This document shows positions 56,807 through 64,000 of a stretch of DNA of 64,000 bases, piece after piece. Source of the stretch: Methyloversatilis sp. (GTDB lineage: Bacteria; Pseudomonadota; Gammaproteobacteria; Burkholderiales; Rhodocyclaceae); the NCBI RefSeq assembly GCF_030698125.1, contig NZ_JAUYNV010000006.1:124001-188000 (forward strand), read 5' to 3'. A program made the translations under genes and the position numbers. Within the stretch, counting starts at the first letter, position 1; each line of letters starts with the position of its first letter. The notes below the pieces were generated by a model. That model saw only the letters and a list, made by a program, of their open reading frames with translations. It was not told the DNA's origin and did not search any database.

Positions 56807-58896
56807 ACCTTGAAGCCCGCGACCGAGCCTTTGAGTTCAGCCGCAAGATCGGCCAGCTGTCCGATGGAAAGTGCGGTCTGCTTGGTGCCGACCGTGGTCT
56901 GTTCGGTGATGCGCAGGATGCCCTGCATGCCGTGCGCCACCCGGGTCGCCTGTTCCGCCTGTACCTGCGCCGACGAGGAAATCGCTTCGATCAGTTCGGT
57001 CAGTTCGGTCGATACGGTTGAGATTTCGTCCAGCGCCTGTCCGGCTGCGTCGGACAGGCGTGCCCCCTCGACCACGCCGCGGGTCGAGTTTTCCATCGCG
57101 GCGACCGCGTCCTGGGTGTCGGTCTGGATGGTGCGCACGATGGCTGCGATCTGCTTGGTCGCCTCGCCCGACCGTTCGGCCAGCCGCTGCACCTCTTCGG
57201 CCACCACGGTGAAGCCGCGTCCGGCCTCGCCGGCGCCTGCGGCCTGGATGGCAGCGTTCAGCGCCAGCACGTTGGTCTGTTCGGTGATGTCGGAAATCAG
57301 TTCGACGATTTCGCTGATTTCCTGCGACGACTCGCCGAGGCGCTTGATGCGCTTCGACGTTTCCTGGATCTGGTCGCGGATGTCGTTCATGCCGCGGATC
57401 GAATTCGACACCGCGTTCGAGCCGTTCTGGGCCGCAGCCAGCGACTGGCGCGCCACCTGCGCCGAGCGGGTCGCCTCTTCGGACACCGCATTCATCGACT
57501 TCGCCATGGCGAGCACCGACTGGCCGGACTCGGTCACCTCGCGCGACTGCCGCTCCGCTGCCGTCAGCAGCTGGGTCGAAATGCGCTGTGCGGATTCAGA
57601 CGCTTCGGCCACGCGTCCGGCCGCGTCGTTGATCCGCTTCACCAGCACCGACAGCTCCTCGATGGTGTAGTTGACCGAGTCGGCGATGGCGCCGGTGATG
57701 TCTTCCGAAACCGTCGCGCGCACCGTCAGGTCGCCGTCGGCCAGGTCGCCCATTTCATTCATCAGACGCAGGATGGCCTGCTGGGTCGTGTCCTTCTCGC
57801 GCTTCGCCTCTTCGCGCGAACCTTCGACGAGAATGCGTTGCCGGTGCTGGTCTTCGTTGTAGGCGCGCACCATCAGGAACACGCTGGCCAGCGCAAGCAA
57901 CACGCACAGCACGGCACCGAGCGTGCGCAGCGCACGGGCGTCGCGCTCCGTCGAATAGATGGCAGTCAGCGCGTCGGCCGGGCCCGCCAGCGCCGCAGCG
58001 CCGCCGATCAGCCAGAGACCTGCGGCACGTGCGGCGAGCAGGTCGGCTGGCTTGTCCAGCGCCGTAACCAACGCAGTCAGGCGCGGCACCAGTTCGTTGT
58101 GGGCCTGCGCGAAGGCCTCACGCGGCTCGCTCTCGGCGCTTTGTTCGAGTTGGGCTGCGGTGTCGAGCAGCACGGGCAGGGCGCGCTGAAGCGCGTCGAG
58201 CGTGTCGGCTGACGTCGGCGTGGTTGACGTCAGCGCATGGATCGCCGCCCGGACCTGACCGACGCTGCCGGCAAACGACAGGCTGAGCCCGCCATCGCGC
58301 GCGCCGCGCTGGGCGGCGATGCGGCCGAGCACAGCCATCATCGGCGTTGCAACAGCGTCGAGCGTGCGGCCGGCCTCGTGGAGCGCAAGCAGGGTCTGCT
58401 GCTGGCCCAGCAGCAGGGCGGCGTTACGGTCCTGACTGCTCCACGCAGCATCGATCTGCTGCAGTGCATCCTTTGCGGCGCCGCGGGCGGGCGGCAGCGC
58501 CACGCCGTCCGCCTCGCCGCCACGGTTCAATGTGTCGAGCAGCGCCGTCACCGCTGCGCGAGCGGACGAAAGTTCGCCCAGCGCGCTGGCTTGTCCGGCC
58601 AATGCCTGCGGCGCGGATTGAGTCACCCCCTGCATCAGCGTGCGCAACTGACCCGCGGCATGGATGTGGGCCGCGTTTTGCCGCGTGCCGCGCCAGTCCT
58701 GCCACACCAGTACCGCAGCCAGCGCGATGAACAGCAGGAAGATCACGGCCAGCGACCGCACCTGCTGGCCGAGCGGCAGGTGGCCGATCAGCGGCAGACG
58801 GCCGCGCAGGAATCCCGCAGCATCCACCGGATTCGACGGCGCGTGGTCGCTGCCGGCCTGCGCAGCGGACTTCAGTCCAGGAATGTTCAACGCCAT
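56803..58896 (-). CDS. pilJ: Type IV pilus methyl-accepting chemotaxis protein PilJ
   Basis: The 697-residue receptor has transmembrane helices at about 48-65 and 325-344 with a mostly helical periplasmic domain between them. A HAMP-like/linker segment and the signalling hairpin follow ([33 protein letters not shown]). The [10 protein letters not shown] tip is typical of PilJ. It lies between pilI and chpA; ATGA couples it to chpA. A 160-base spacer before it (58897-59056) holds only its ribosome-binding site (GAGGAAAG). Confidence 0.95.
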   Translation of the reverse strand: MALNIPGLKSAAQAGSDHAPSNPVDAAGFLRGRLPLIGHLPLGQQVRSLAVIFLLFIALAAVLVWQDWRGTRQNAAHIHAAGQLRTLMQGVTQSAPQALAGQASALGELSSARAAVTALLDTLNRGGEADGVALPPARGAAKDALQQIDAAWSSQDRNAALLLGQQQTLLALHEAGRTLDAVATPMMAVLGRIAAQRGARDGGLSLSFAGSVGQVRAAIHALTSTTPTSADTLDALQRALPVLLDTAAQLEQSAESEPREAFAQAHNELVPRLTALVTALDKPADLLAARAAGLWLIGGAAALAGPADALTAIYSTERDARALRTLGAVLCVLLALASVFLMVRAYNEDQHRQRILVEGSREEAKREKDTTQQAILRLMNEMGDLADGDLTVRATVSEDITGAIADSVNYTIEELSVLVKRINDAAGRVAEASESAQRISTQLLTAAERQSREVTESGQSVLAMAKSMNAVSEEATRSAQVARQSLAAAQNGSNAVSNSIRGMNDIRDQIQETSKRIKRLGESSQEISEIVELISDITEQTNVLALNAAIQAAGAGEAGRGFTVVAEEVQRLAERSGEATKQIAAIVRTIQTDTQDAVAAMENSTRGVVEGARLSDAAGQALDEISTVSTELTELIEAISSSAQVQAEQATRVAHGMQGILRITEQTTVGTKQTALSIGQLADLAAELKGSVAGFKV

Positions 58897-59056
58897 CGGG
58901 ACTTTCCTCGGGGACTACGTTGCTTGGGGAAAAAAGCAGGAGACTGGAGCAGCGGCCAGCCCGGAACAGCGACAACGAAAGCATGGCCCGACACTTCGCC
59001 GGGTGAGCGGCGGCAGCCGGCAGCGGGATGACTCGCGAGCAGGGCCGGCATGCGGG

Positions 59057-59569
59057 TCAGGCCGCCACGTCGGCAAAGCCGGGGTCTGCGTACAGGCGGC
59101 GCGGATCCAGCCGCAGCCACACGCGACCCTGGGTGTCGACCAGCCGGTCCGACACCCACGGTCGGGCATCGGCCGGGTCGGCGTCGGCGCTTTCGAAATC
59201 TTCCAGCGAACGCAGGCCGAGCACGCGGGACACCAGCAGCGCACTGTTGGTCCCGAACTTGGCGTGTGGCAGCAGCAGCCGCGTTTCGCCCGCCACACCG
59301 GTCGATGCGCCGCCCTGGAACGCGGCGAAATCGGTCACCGCGTAGAGCAGGCCACGCACGTTGGCGATGCCGCGCAGCCAGCTGCAGGTCAGCGGTACCG
59401 GCGTCAGTGCGGGCACCGGCAGGATTTCGCCGGATTCGGCCAGATCGACCAGCCACCACTCGTCGCCCGCCTGCACGCCGAGCAGCGCGCGCGTGCTGGT
59501 CTGTCCGGACGCATCGGACAGCTTGCGGGCCAGCTCTTCCTCGAATTCGCGCAGCGATGTCCTAGCCAT
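59057..59569 (-). CDS. pilI: CheW-like adaptor PilI
   Basis: The 170-residue protein is a single CheW domain (WWLVDLAESGEILPVPALTPVPLTCSWLRGIANVRGLLYAVTDF). It links PilJ to ChpA. ATG 59569 (MARTSLREFEEEL) overlaps the pilH stop by 8 bases; the ORF track extends into pilH shadow. Confidence 0.93.
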   Translation of the reverse strand: MARTSLREFEEELARKLSDASGQTSTRALLGVQAGDEWWLVDLAESGEILPVPALTPVPLTCSWLRGIANVRGLLYAVTDFAAFQGGASTGVAGETRLLLPHAKFGTNSALLVSRVLGLRSLEDFESADADPADARPWVSDRLVDTQGRVWLRLDPRRLYADPGFADVAA

Positions 59570-59945
59570 CGTTGCCCGCCGCGCCCAGCTGCTGGATGCG
59601 GCCCAGCAGTTCTTCAAGATTGACCGGTTTCACCATGTAGTCAAGCGCGCCCTGCCGCATGCCCCAGATGCGGTCGGTCGGCAGATCCTTGCTGGTGCAC
59701 ATGATGACCGGGATGTCGCGCGTACTGTCTTCGCGCGTGATCGTGCGCGTTGCCTGGTAGCCATTGACGCCGGGCATCACGACGTCCATCAGGATGAGGT
59801 CGGGCTTTTCAGCCTTGGCTTTCTCGATGGCCTGCTCGCCGTTCTCGGCGATGATGACCTCGAAGCCCTTGCGGGTCAGGAAGTCGTTCAGTACATGGCG
59901 TTCGGTGGGCGAGTCGTCCACCACCATGATGCGCTTGATGGCCAT
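59562..59945 (-). CDS. pilH: Response regulator PilH
   Basis: The 127-residue single receiver domain has the acidic pair VVDDSPTERH, the phospho-acceptor in LILMDVVMPGVNG, and DYMVKPVN with the conserved lysine. It opposes or buffers PilG in pilus retraction control. Confidence 0.95.
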   Translation of the reverse strand: MAIKRIMVVDDSPTERHVLNDFLTRKGFEVIIAENGEQAIEKAKAEKPDLILMDVVMPGVNGYQATRTITREDSTRDIPVIMCTSKDLPTDRIWGMRQGALDYMVKPVNLEELLGRIQQLGAAGNDG

Positions 59946-59976
59946 TGTGGCTCCGCGTTCGGTAAGCGCCGGCAGG

Positions 59977-60375
59977 TCAGTCAGCGCCGTTGCGCGCGTG
60001 ACGCGACACTGCCTGCAGCAGGCTGTCCTTGGTGAAGGGTTTGGTGAGGTATTCGTCCGAGCCGACCATCCGGCCGCGTGCGCGGTCGAACAGACCGTCG
60101 CGCGAAGAAAGCATCACGACAGGAGTAGCGGCAAACCTCGGGTTTTTCTTGATGAGTGCGCAGGTCTGATAACCGTCGAGACGGGGCATCATGATGTCGC
60201 AGAAGATCACCTGCGGATGATGGTCGCTGATCTTCGACAGCGCGTCGAAGCCGTCTTCTGCGAGGACGACCTGATATCCCGCCTGGACAAGAAAGATTTC
60301 GGCACTGCGGCGGATGGTGTTGCTGTCGTCGATCACCATCACCTTGACGCCGGCACTGCCACCCGATTCAGCCAA
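59977..60375 (-). CDS. pilG: Response regulator PilG
   Basis: The 132-residue single receiver domain has VIDDSNTIRRSAEIFL, the phospho-acceptor in VIFCDIMMPRLDG and YLTKPFTKDSL. The opening and TIRRSAEIFL match PilG. It is 31 bases before pilH and follows the rubredoxin gene. Confidence 0.95.
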   Translation of the reverse strand: MAESGGSAGVKVMVIDDSNTIRRSAEIFLVQAGYQVVLAEDGFDALSKISDHHPQVIFCDIMMPRLDGYQTCALIKKNPRFAATPVVMLSSRDGLFDRARGRMVGSDEYLTKPFTKDSLLQAVSRHARNGAD

Positions 60376-60479
60376 GATGCTCTCCCGTTCTTGTGCGCGA
60401 CGATCGATGCCGCGATGTTGTACCGTTCGTCGTCAGACAGCGACGCGGGTCGCCCGCTGCGGAAACGGCCGTCGGCTGG

Positions 60480-60668
60480 TCAGATCTGCACCATTTCGAA
60501 GTCGTCCTTGCGTGCGCTGCACTCCGGACAGGTCCAGTTGGGCGGCACATCCGCCCAACGCGTGCCGGGCGCGATACCCTCTTCCGGCAGACCGGCGGCT
60601 TCGTCGTAGATGAAGCCGCATATGAGACACATGTAACTCTGGAATTCGGCCGTGACTGTGGAACTCAT
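60480..60668 (-). CDS. Rubredoxin
   Basis: The 62-residue protein has the two iron-binding CxxC knuckles MCLICGFIYDE and WTCPECSARKDDF and the aromatic core PPNW. It carries one Fe(Cys)4 and transfers single electrons. It lies 104 bases upstream of pilG on the same strand, a linkage common in Pseudomonas and betaproteobacteria. ATG 60668 gives the normal length; the longer ORF is shadow. Confidence 0.95.
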   Translation of the reverse strand: MSSTVTAEFQSYMCLICGFIYDEAAGLPEEGIAPGTRWADVPPNWTCPECSARKDDFEMVQI

Positions 60669-60744
60669 GGCAGTATGGTTTGTTAGAATCGAATCGATAT
60701 TACCGTAATTAACCTTCTGTAACGACAATCCGGGCGCGCGCTTT
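60669..60744. promoter_or_regulatory. AT-rich divergent promoter region (rubredoxin / thiD)
   Basis: This 76-base spacer is far richer in A/T than its surroundings. It has TTGTTA and TATTAC/TAATTA on the plus strand and TTACAG and TAATAT on the minus strand. Exact promoters cannot be fixed. No TPP riboswitch (thi box) is present. Confidence 0.4.
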
Positions 60745-61635
60745 ATGGTCAATCGTGATGTGCGGGCGCATCCGCCTCTTGTCATGTGTTTTTCCGCCAC
60801 CGACCCCACCGGTGGCGCTGGCATGCAGGCAGATCTGATGACGCTGTCGGCGCTCGGCTGCCATCCGCTCGGCGTGGTGACGGCCGTCACCGTGCAGGAC
60901 ACCACCGGCGTCGAGGAAATCGTGCCGATGGACGACGACCTGGTGGTCGACCAGGCGCGCGTGCTGTTGTCGGATGTTCCGGTAGCGGCCTTCAAGATCG
61001 GCGTCATGGGCAGCGTGGAGAACATCGCTGCCATCGCCGAAATCATCTCCGACTACCCGCATCTGCCGGTGGTGTTCGATCCGGTGCTGTCTTCCGGTCG
61101 CGGCGATGAACTGGCCGACGAGGAAATGGTGATCGCGCTGCAGGAACTGCTGCTGCCGCTGACCACGGTGCTGACGCCGAACAGCCTCGAAGCGCGCCGG
61201 CTGGCGCAGTTCGGCGACGATGAAGACGACGAGGACGGAGACGACGACTCCGACAGCCGCCAGGACCCGCTCGCGCTCGATGAGTGCGCCCGGCTGCTGA
61301 TCGCGGCCGGCTGCGGGCATGTGCTGCTGACCGGCACCCACGAATCGACGCTGCGCGTCAGCAATGTGTTGTACGGCCATGGCGGCGTGATACGGCGCGA
61401 CGAATGGGACCGCCTGCCGGGCAGCTACCACGGGTCGGGTTGTACGCTCGCGTCGGCTGTGGCGGCCTGGCTGGCGCAGGGTCTGGACGTCGGCGCGGCC
61501 GTGCAGGCGGCGCAGGAATATACGTGGCGTACGCTGGTCAACGGCTTCCGGCCCGGCATGGGCCAGTATCTGCCTGACCGTTTTTTCTGGACGCGTAACA
61601 GCAATATGGACGCGGACGACGGCAGCGACGACTAG
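60745..61635 (+). CDS. thiD: Hydroxymethylpyrimidine (phosphate) kinase
   Basis: The 296-residue kinase phosphorylates HMP and HMP-P for thiamine synthesis. FSATDPTGGAGMQADL, FKIGVMGS, DPVLSSGRG and the catalytic GSGCTLASAVAA (Cys233) are conserved. It has two oddities: an inserted acidic run at residues about 157-170 (DDEDDEDGDDDSDS) in a surface loop, and an acidic tail (DADDGSDD). thiE follows after three bases. Confidence 0.93.
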   Translation: MVNRDVRAHPPLVMCFSATDPTGGAGMQADLMTLSALGCHPLGVVTAVTVQDTTGVEEIVPMDDDLVVDQARVLLSDVPVAAFKIGVMGSVENIAAIAEIISDYPHLPVVFDPVLSSGRGDELADEEMVIALQELLLPLTTVLTPNSLEARRLAQFGDDEDDEDGDDDSDSRQDPLALDECARLLIAAGCGHVLLTGTHESTLRVSNVLYGHGGVIRRDEWDRLPGSYHGSGCTLASAVAAWLAQGLDVGAAVQAAQEYTWRTLVNGFRPGMGQYLPDRFFWTRNSNMDADDGSDD

Positions 61636-61638
61636 ACG

Positions 61639-62262
61639 ATGGCTGCCGACCTCCGTTTGTTGCGCGGCCTGTATGCCGTGACCCCTGAAACCCTGACCGG
61701 CCCTGCGCTCTACCGCGCGGCCGAGGCCGCCTGCGCCGGCGGCGCGGTGCTGCTGCAGTACCGCAACAAGTCGCCGGTTGCCGCGAGCCGTCTGGCCGAC
61801 GCCCGCGCACTGCGCGCCATCACCACTGTCTGCGGAACGCGCTTCATCATCAACGACGATGTCGAGCTGGCGCACGAAGTCGGCGCCGATGGCGTGCACG
61901 TCGGTCGCGAAGACAGCGATCCGGCGGCGGCCCGCCGGCGGCTCGGTCCGGCAGCGTTGATCGGCGTGTCCTGCTACAACGATGCCCGGCTGGCACGCGA
62001 CGCCCGGCGCGCCGGCGCCGATTACGTGGCGTTCGGCGCGATGTTTGCGTCGGCGACCAAACCCGCCGCGCCGGTCGCCGACCGCGCGCGCTTCGCCGAG
62101 GTGGCCGATCTGGGCATTGCCCGCTGCGCCATCGGCGGCATCACGCTGGATCGGGCACCGTTGCTGATCGAAGCCGGAGCCGACCTGCTCGCCGTGGTGT
62201 CCGACCTGTTCGACGCCCCCGATATTTCCGCGCGGGCACGTGCCTACGCGCAGCTTTTCTGA
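61639..62262 (+). CDS. thiE: Thiamine-phosphate synthase
   Basis: The 207-residue TIM-barrel enzyme joins HMP-PP and thiazole phosphate. [35 protein letters not shown] and [12 protein letters not shown] are conserved. It sits directly between thiD and hemL. Confidence 0.95.
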   Translation: MAADLRLLRGLYAVTPETLTGPALYRAAEAACAGGAVLLQYRNKSPVAASRLADARALRAITTVCGTRFIINDDVELAHEVGADGVHVGREDSDPAAARRRLGPAALIGVSCYNDARLARDARRAGADYVAFGAMFASATKPAAPVADRARFAEVADLGIARCAIGGITLDRAPLLIEAGADLLAVVSDLFDAPDISARARAYAQLF

Positions 62263-62272
62263 AGGAATCGCC

Positions 62273-63556
62273 ATGACCACCCGCAACGAGCAGCTTTTCG
62301 AACGCGCCCAGCTCAGTATTCCGGGCGGCGTCAATTCACCGGTCCGGGCCTTCCGCTCGGTCGGCGGCACGCCGCGCTTCTTCACGCGCGGCGTGGGCAG
62401 CCGGCTGTGGGACGCCGATGGCGTCGAGTACATCGACTATGTGGGGTCGTGGGGTCCGGCCATCCTTGGCCACGCACACCCCGAGGTGATCCGGGCCGTG
62501 CAGGAAGCGGCGGTGGGCGGCCTGTCGTTCGGCGCTCCCACCGAAGCCGAAATCATCATGGCCGAAACGCTGTGCGCCCGCGTACCGTCGATCGAACAGG
62601 TGCGCCTGGTCAGTTCCGGCACCGAGGCGACGATGAGCGCCATCCGTCTGGCACGCGGTTTCACCGGCCGCGACACCATCGTGAAGTTCGAAGGCTGCTA
62701 CCACGGCCACGCCGACAGCCTGCTGGTCAAGGCCGGCTCCGGTGCGCTCACCTTCGGCAATCCGAGTTCGGGCGGTGTGCCGGCCGACTTCGCCAAGCAC
62801 ACGCTGGTGCTCGACTACAACGATCCGCAGCAGCTGGAAGACTGCTTCCGCAACCACGGCGAGCGCATTGCCTGCGTCATCGTCGAGCCGGTGGTCGGCA
62901 ACATGAACCTCATCGTGCCGACGCGCGCCTTCCTCGATGCGATGCGCGCGCTCTGTACACAGTATGGTGCGGTGCTGATTTTCGACGAGGTGATGACCGG
63001 TTTCCGCGTCGGCCCGGTCGGCGCCCAGGGCCTGTTCGGCATCACGCCCGACCTGACCACGCTGGGCAAGGTGATCGGCGGCGGCATGCCGGTCGGTGCC
63101 TTCGGCGGCCGGCGCGACATCATGGCCGCCATTGCGCCGATCGGTGCCGTGTATCAGGCGGGTACGCTGTCCGGCAACCCGGTCGCTGTGGCGGCGGGTC
63201 TGAAGACGCTTGAACTGATCGACGTACCCGGCTTTCATGACCGGCTCGCCACCCGCACGAAGCAATTCACCGACGGCATGGTCGCCGCCGCCCGCGAGGC
63301 AGGCGTGCCGTTTTCGGCGCAGTCGGTCGGCGGCATGTTCGGCCTGTATTTCCGCGACGCGGCGCCGGCCAGTTACGCCGAAGTGATGCAGTCTGACCGC
63401 GAACGCTTCAACCGCCACTTCCACGCCATGCTCGATGCCGGCGTCTATCTCGCGCCGTCGGCGTTCGAAGCCGGTTTCGTGTCGGGTGCGCACAGCGAGG
63501 ACGACGTGGCGCAGACGCTGGCGCGGGCGAAGGCTGCATTTGCCGCGGTTGCCTGA
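62273..63556 (+). CDS. hemL: Glutamate-1-semialdehyde 2,1-aminomutase
   Basis: The 427-residue PLP enzyme makes 5-aminolevulinate for tetrapyrroles by the C5 route. [44 protein letters not shown] and the PLP lysine in [14 protein letters not shown] (Lys266) are diagnostic. ATG 62273 with GAAGGAAT upstream is the start. The thiD-thiE-hemL order beside pil chemosensory genes is typical of betaproteobacteria. Confidence 0.97.
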   Translation: MTTRNEQLFERAQLSIPGGVNSPVRAFRSVGGTPRFFTRGVGSRLWDADGVEYIDYVGSWGPAILGHAHPEVIRAVQEAAVGGLSFGAPTEAEIIMAETLCARVPSIEQVRLVSSGTEATMSAIRLARGFTGRDTIVKFEGCYHGHADSLLVKAGSGALTFGNPSSGGVPADFAKHTLVLDYNDPQQLEDCFRNHGERIACVIVEPVVGNMNLIVPTRAFLDAMRALCTQYGAVLIFDEVMTGFRVGPVGAQGLFGITPDLTTLGKVIGGGMPVGAFGGRRDIMAAIAPIGAVYQAGTLSGNPVAVAAGLKTLELIDVPGFHDRLATRTKQFTDGMVAAAREAGVPFSAQSVGGMFGLYFRDAAPASYAEVMQSDRERFNRHFHAMLDAGVYLAPSAFEAGFVSGAHSEDDVAQTLARAKAAFAAVA

Positions 63557-63809
63557 CGCTGTGCGAGAGGTTAGCCGCATAGCGCAAGGAAAAGCGGGCA
63601 GTTTCCCTGTCCCTTGAGGTTATTCGTTGCTCATGTATTCATGGGGCGACAGTGCGCAGAACTGATCGACCTTTCGGTTGCCTGCAGTGTGTCAGGTCCC
63701 GGCTGATGGAGAACTGCCTGCTGAAACGGATTTGGATGTGAGTGCGGTGAGCGCACTCGGAAATTGGAGTCGAAACCCAAAGAACCAGCCCAGCACCGGG
63801 CTCTGCACA
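63557..63809. other. Spacer after hemL, lower GC, with one hairpin
   Basis: No convincing gene is visible here; the 60-residue minus ORF in the track has no coding character. GAGTGCG-GTGAG-CGCACTC at 63740-63758 is a 7-bp hairpin without a T-run. The base composition is clearly less GC-rich than in hemL. Confidence 0.5.
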
Positions 63810-64000
63810 TCAAGCTGGCGACTTGAACAAAAACGGTTTCACGTTCTGGATCAGTCGATCTACCTCAGCTTGATTGTGTTGCAGCATCTCGTGCCCCCAC
63901 AAGCCCACCTCGCCTCGAGCGCAGGACTTAGCGAGTTGTTCGCCCACATTTTCCAGCGATGTGCCACATTCTTGGCGCAGAGGTTCCGGCTCATCACGCG
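63810..64000 (-). CDS. 3' end of an unrecognised gene (partial, right edge)
   Basis: A minus-strand frame enters from the right edge and runs 62 codons to a TGA at 63810. It reads RDEPEPLRQECGTSLE, then GEQLAKSCARGEVGLWGHEM and ends NVKPFLFKSPA. The residue usage is protein-like, but the codon composition is less GC-rich than the neighbours. No family is recognised. Confidence 0.55.
   Translation of the reverse strand, partial: RDEPEPLRQECGTSLENVGEQLAKSCARGEVGLWGHEMLQHNQAEVDRLIQNVKPFLFKSPA

Noticed and set aside
60669-60744. TPP riboswitch before thiD
   Set aside because: The 76-base spacer is too short and has no CUGAGA/thi-box sequence.

Overview
The window is a gene-dense, high-GC chromosomal stretch with the layout of a betaproteobacterium. 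A Rhodocyclales-type bacterium (Methyloversatilis/Azoarcus/Thauera-like) is the best guess. The basis is the ATP-grasp type gshA followed by gshB, the rubredoxin-pilGHIJ-chpA order with thiD-thiE-hemL diverging from it, a class I PHA synthase, the ubiE-Tim44-ubiJ set and an exosortase-A-type PLP decarboxylase. The taxon is inferred from gene content and was not computed.

Layout. Bases 1-9088 (minus strand) are one tightly packed run: an ArsR regulator, a PLP decarboxylase, an unrecognised exported protein, an MFS-acyltransferase fusion, a DUF2339 membrane protein and a DUF3617 protein, then a TonB-like protein that runs off the left edge. Bases 9191-16365 hold the complete F-type ATP synthase operon atpIBEFHAGDC, with a good sigma70-type promoter and a textbook terminator. 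Bases 16397-20682 hold glpD, convergent with ubiquinone genes (ubiE, Tim44-like, ubiJ, DUF971). phoBR follows, preceded by a likely Pho box. Bases 23003-26163 carry two tandem paralogues with degenerate PilZ-like ends. Next come a COG4315 exported protein, a HIT-DUF3293 fusion, YbiT (ABC-F), gshA-gshB-apbE, DUF2256 and an iron-sulfur photolyase.

The most unusual region is 34531-39562. It has an ornithine-lipid pair (olsB, olsA). Downstream of it, behind a hairpin, a -10 element and a perfect 18-bp palindrome, lies a large gene for a TIR-CHAT-transmembrane-LysM fusion protein. A TARG1/DarG-like macrodomain gene follows on the same strand. TIR domains in other systems cleave NAD+, CHAT domains are caspase-like proteases, LysM binds peptidoglycan and macrodomains handle ADP-ribose. 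The set could be an envelope-sensing cell-death or defence module; that is inference.

Bases 39642-41792 encode an RsbW/cNMP/SpoIIE-type phosphatase and its STAS partner. ubiX, a Gx transporter, a NusG-II protein and rapZ follow, then DUF1289, an HMG-CoA lyase, a crotonase, a small exported protein and a LOG protein in one overlapping run. An MBL hydrolase gene leads into phaC. The type IV pilus chemosensory operon (rubredoxin, pilG, pilH, pilI, pilJ, chpA) fills 51125-60668, and thiD-thiE-hemL ends the conserved part. The last ~450 bases look compositionally different and carry the 3' end of an unrecognised gene. No rRNA, tRNA, CRISPR array, insertion sequence or integrase was seen.
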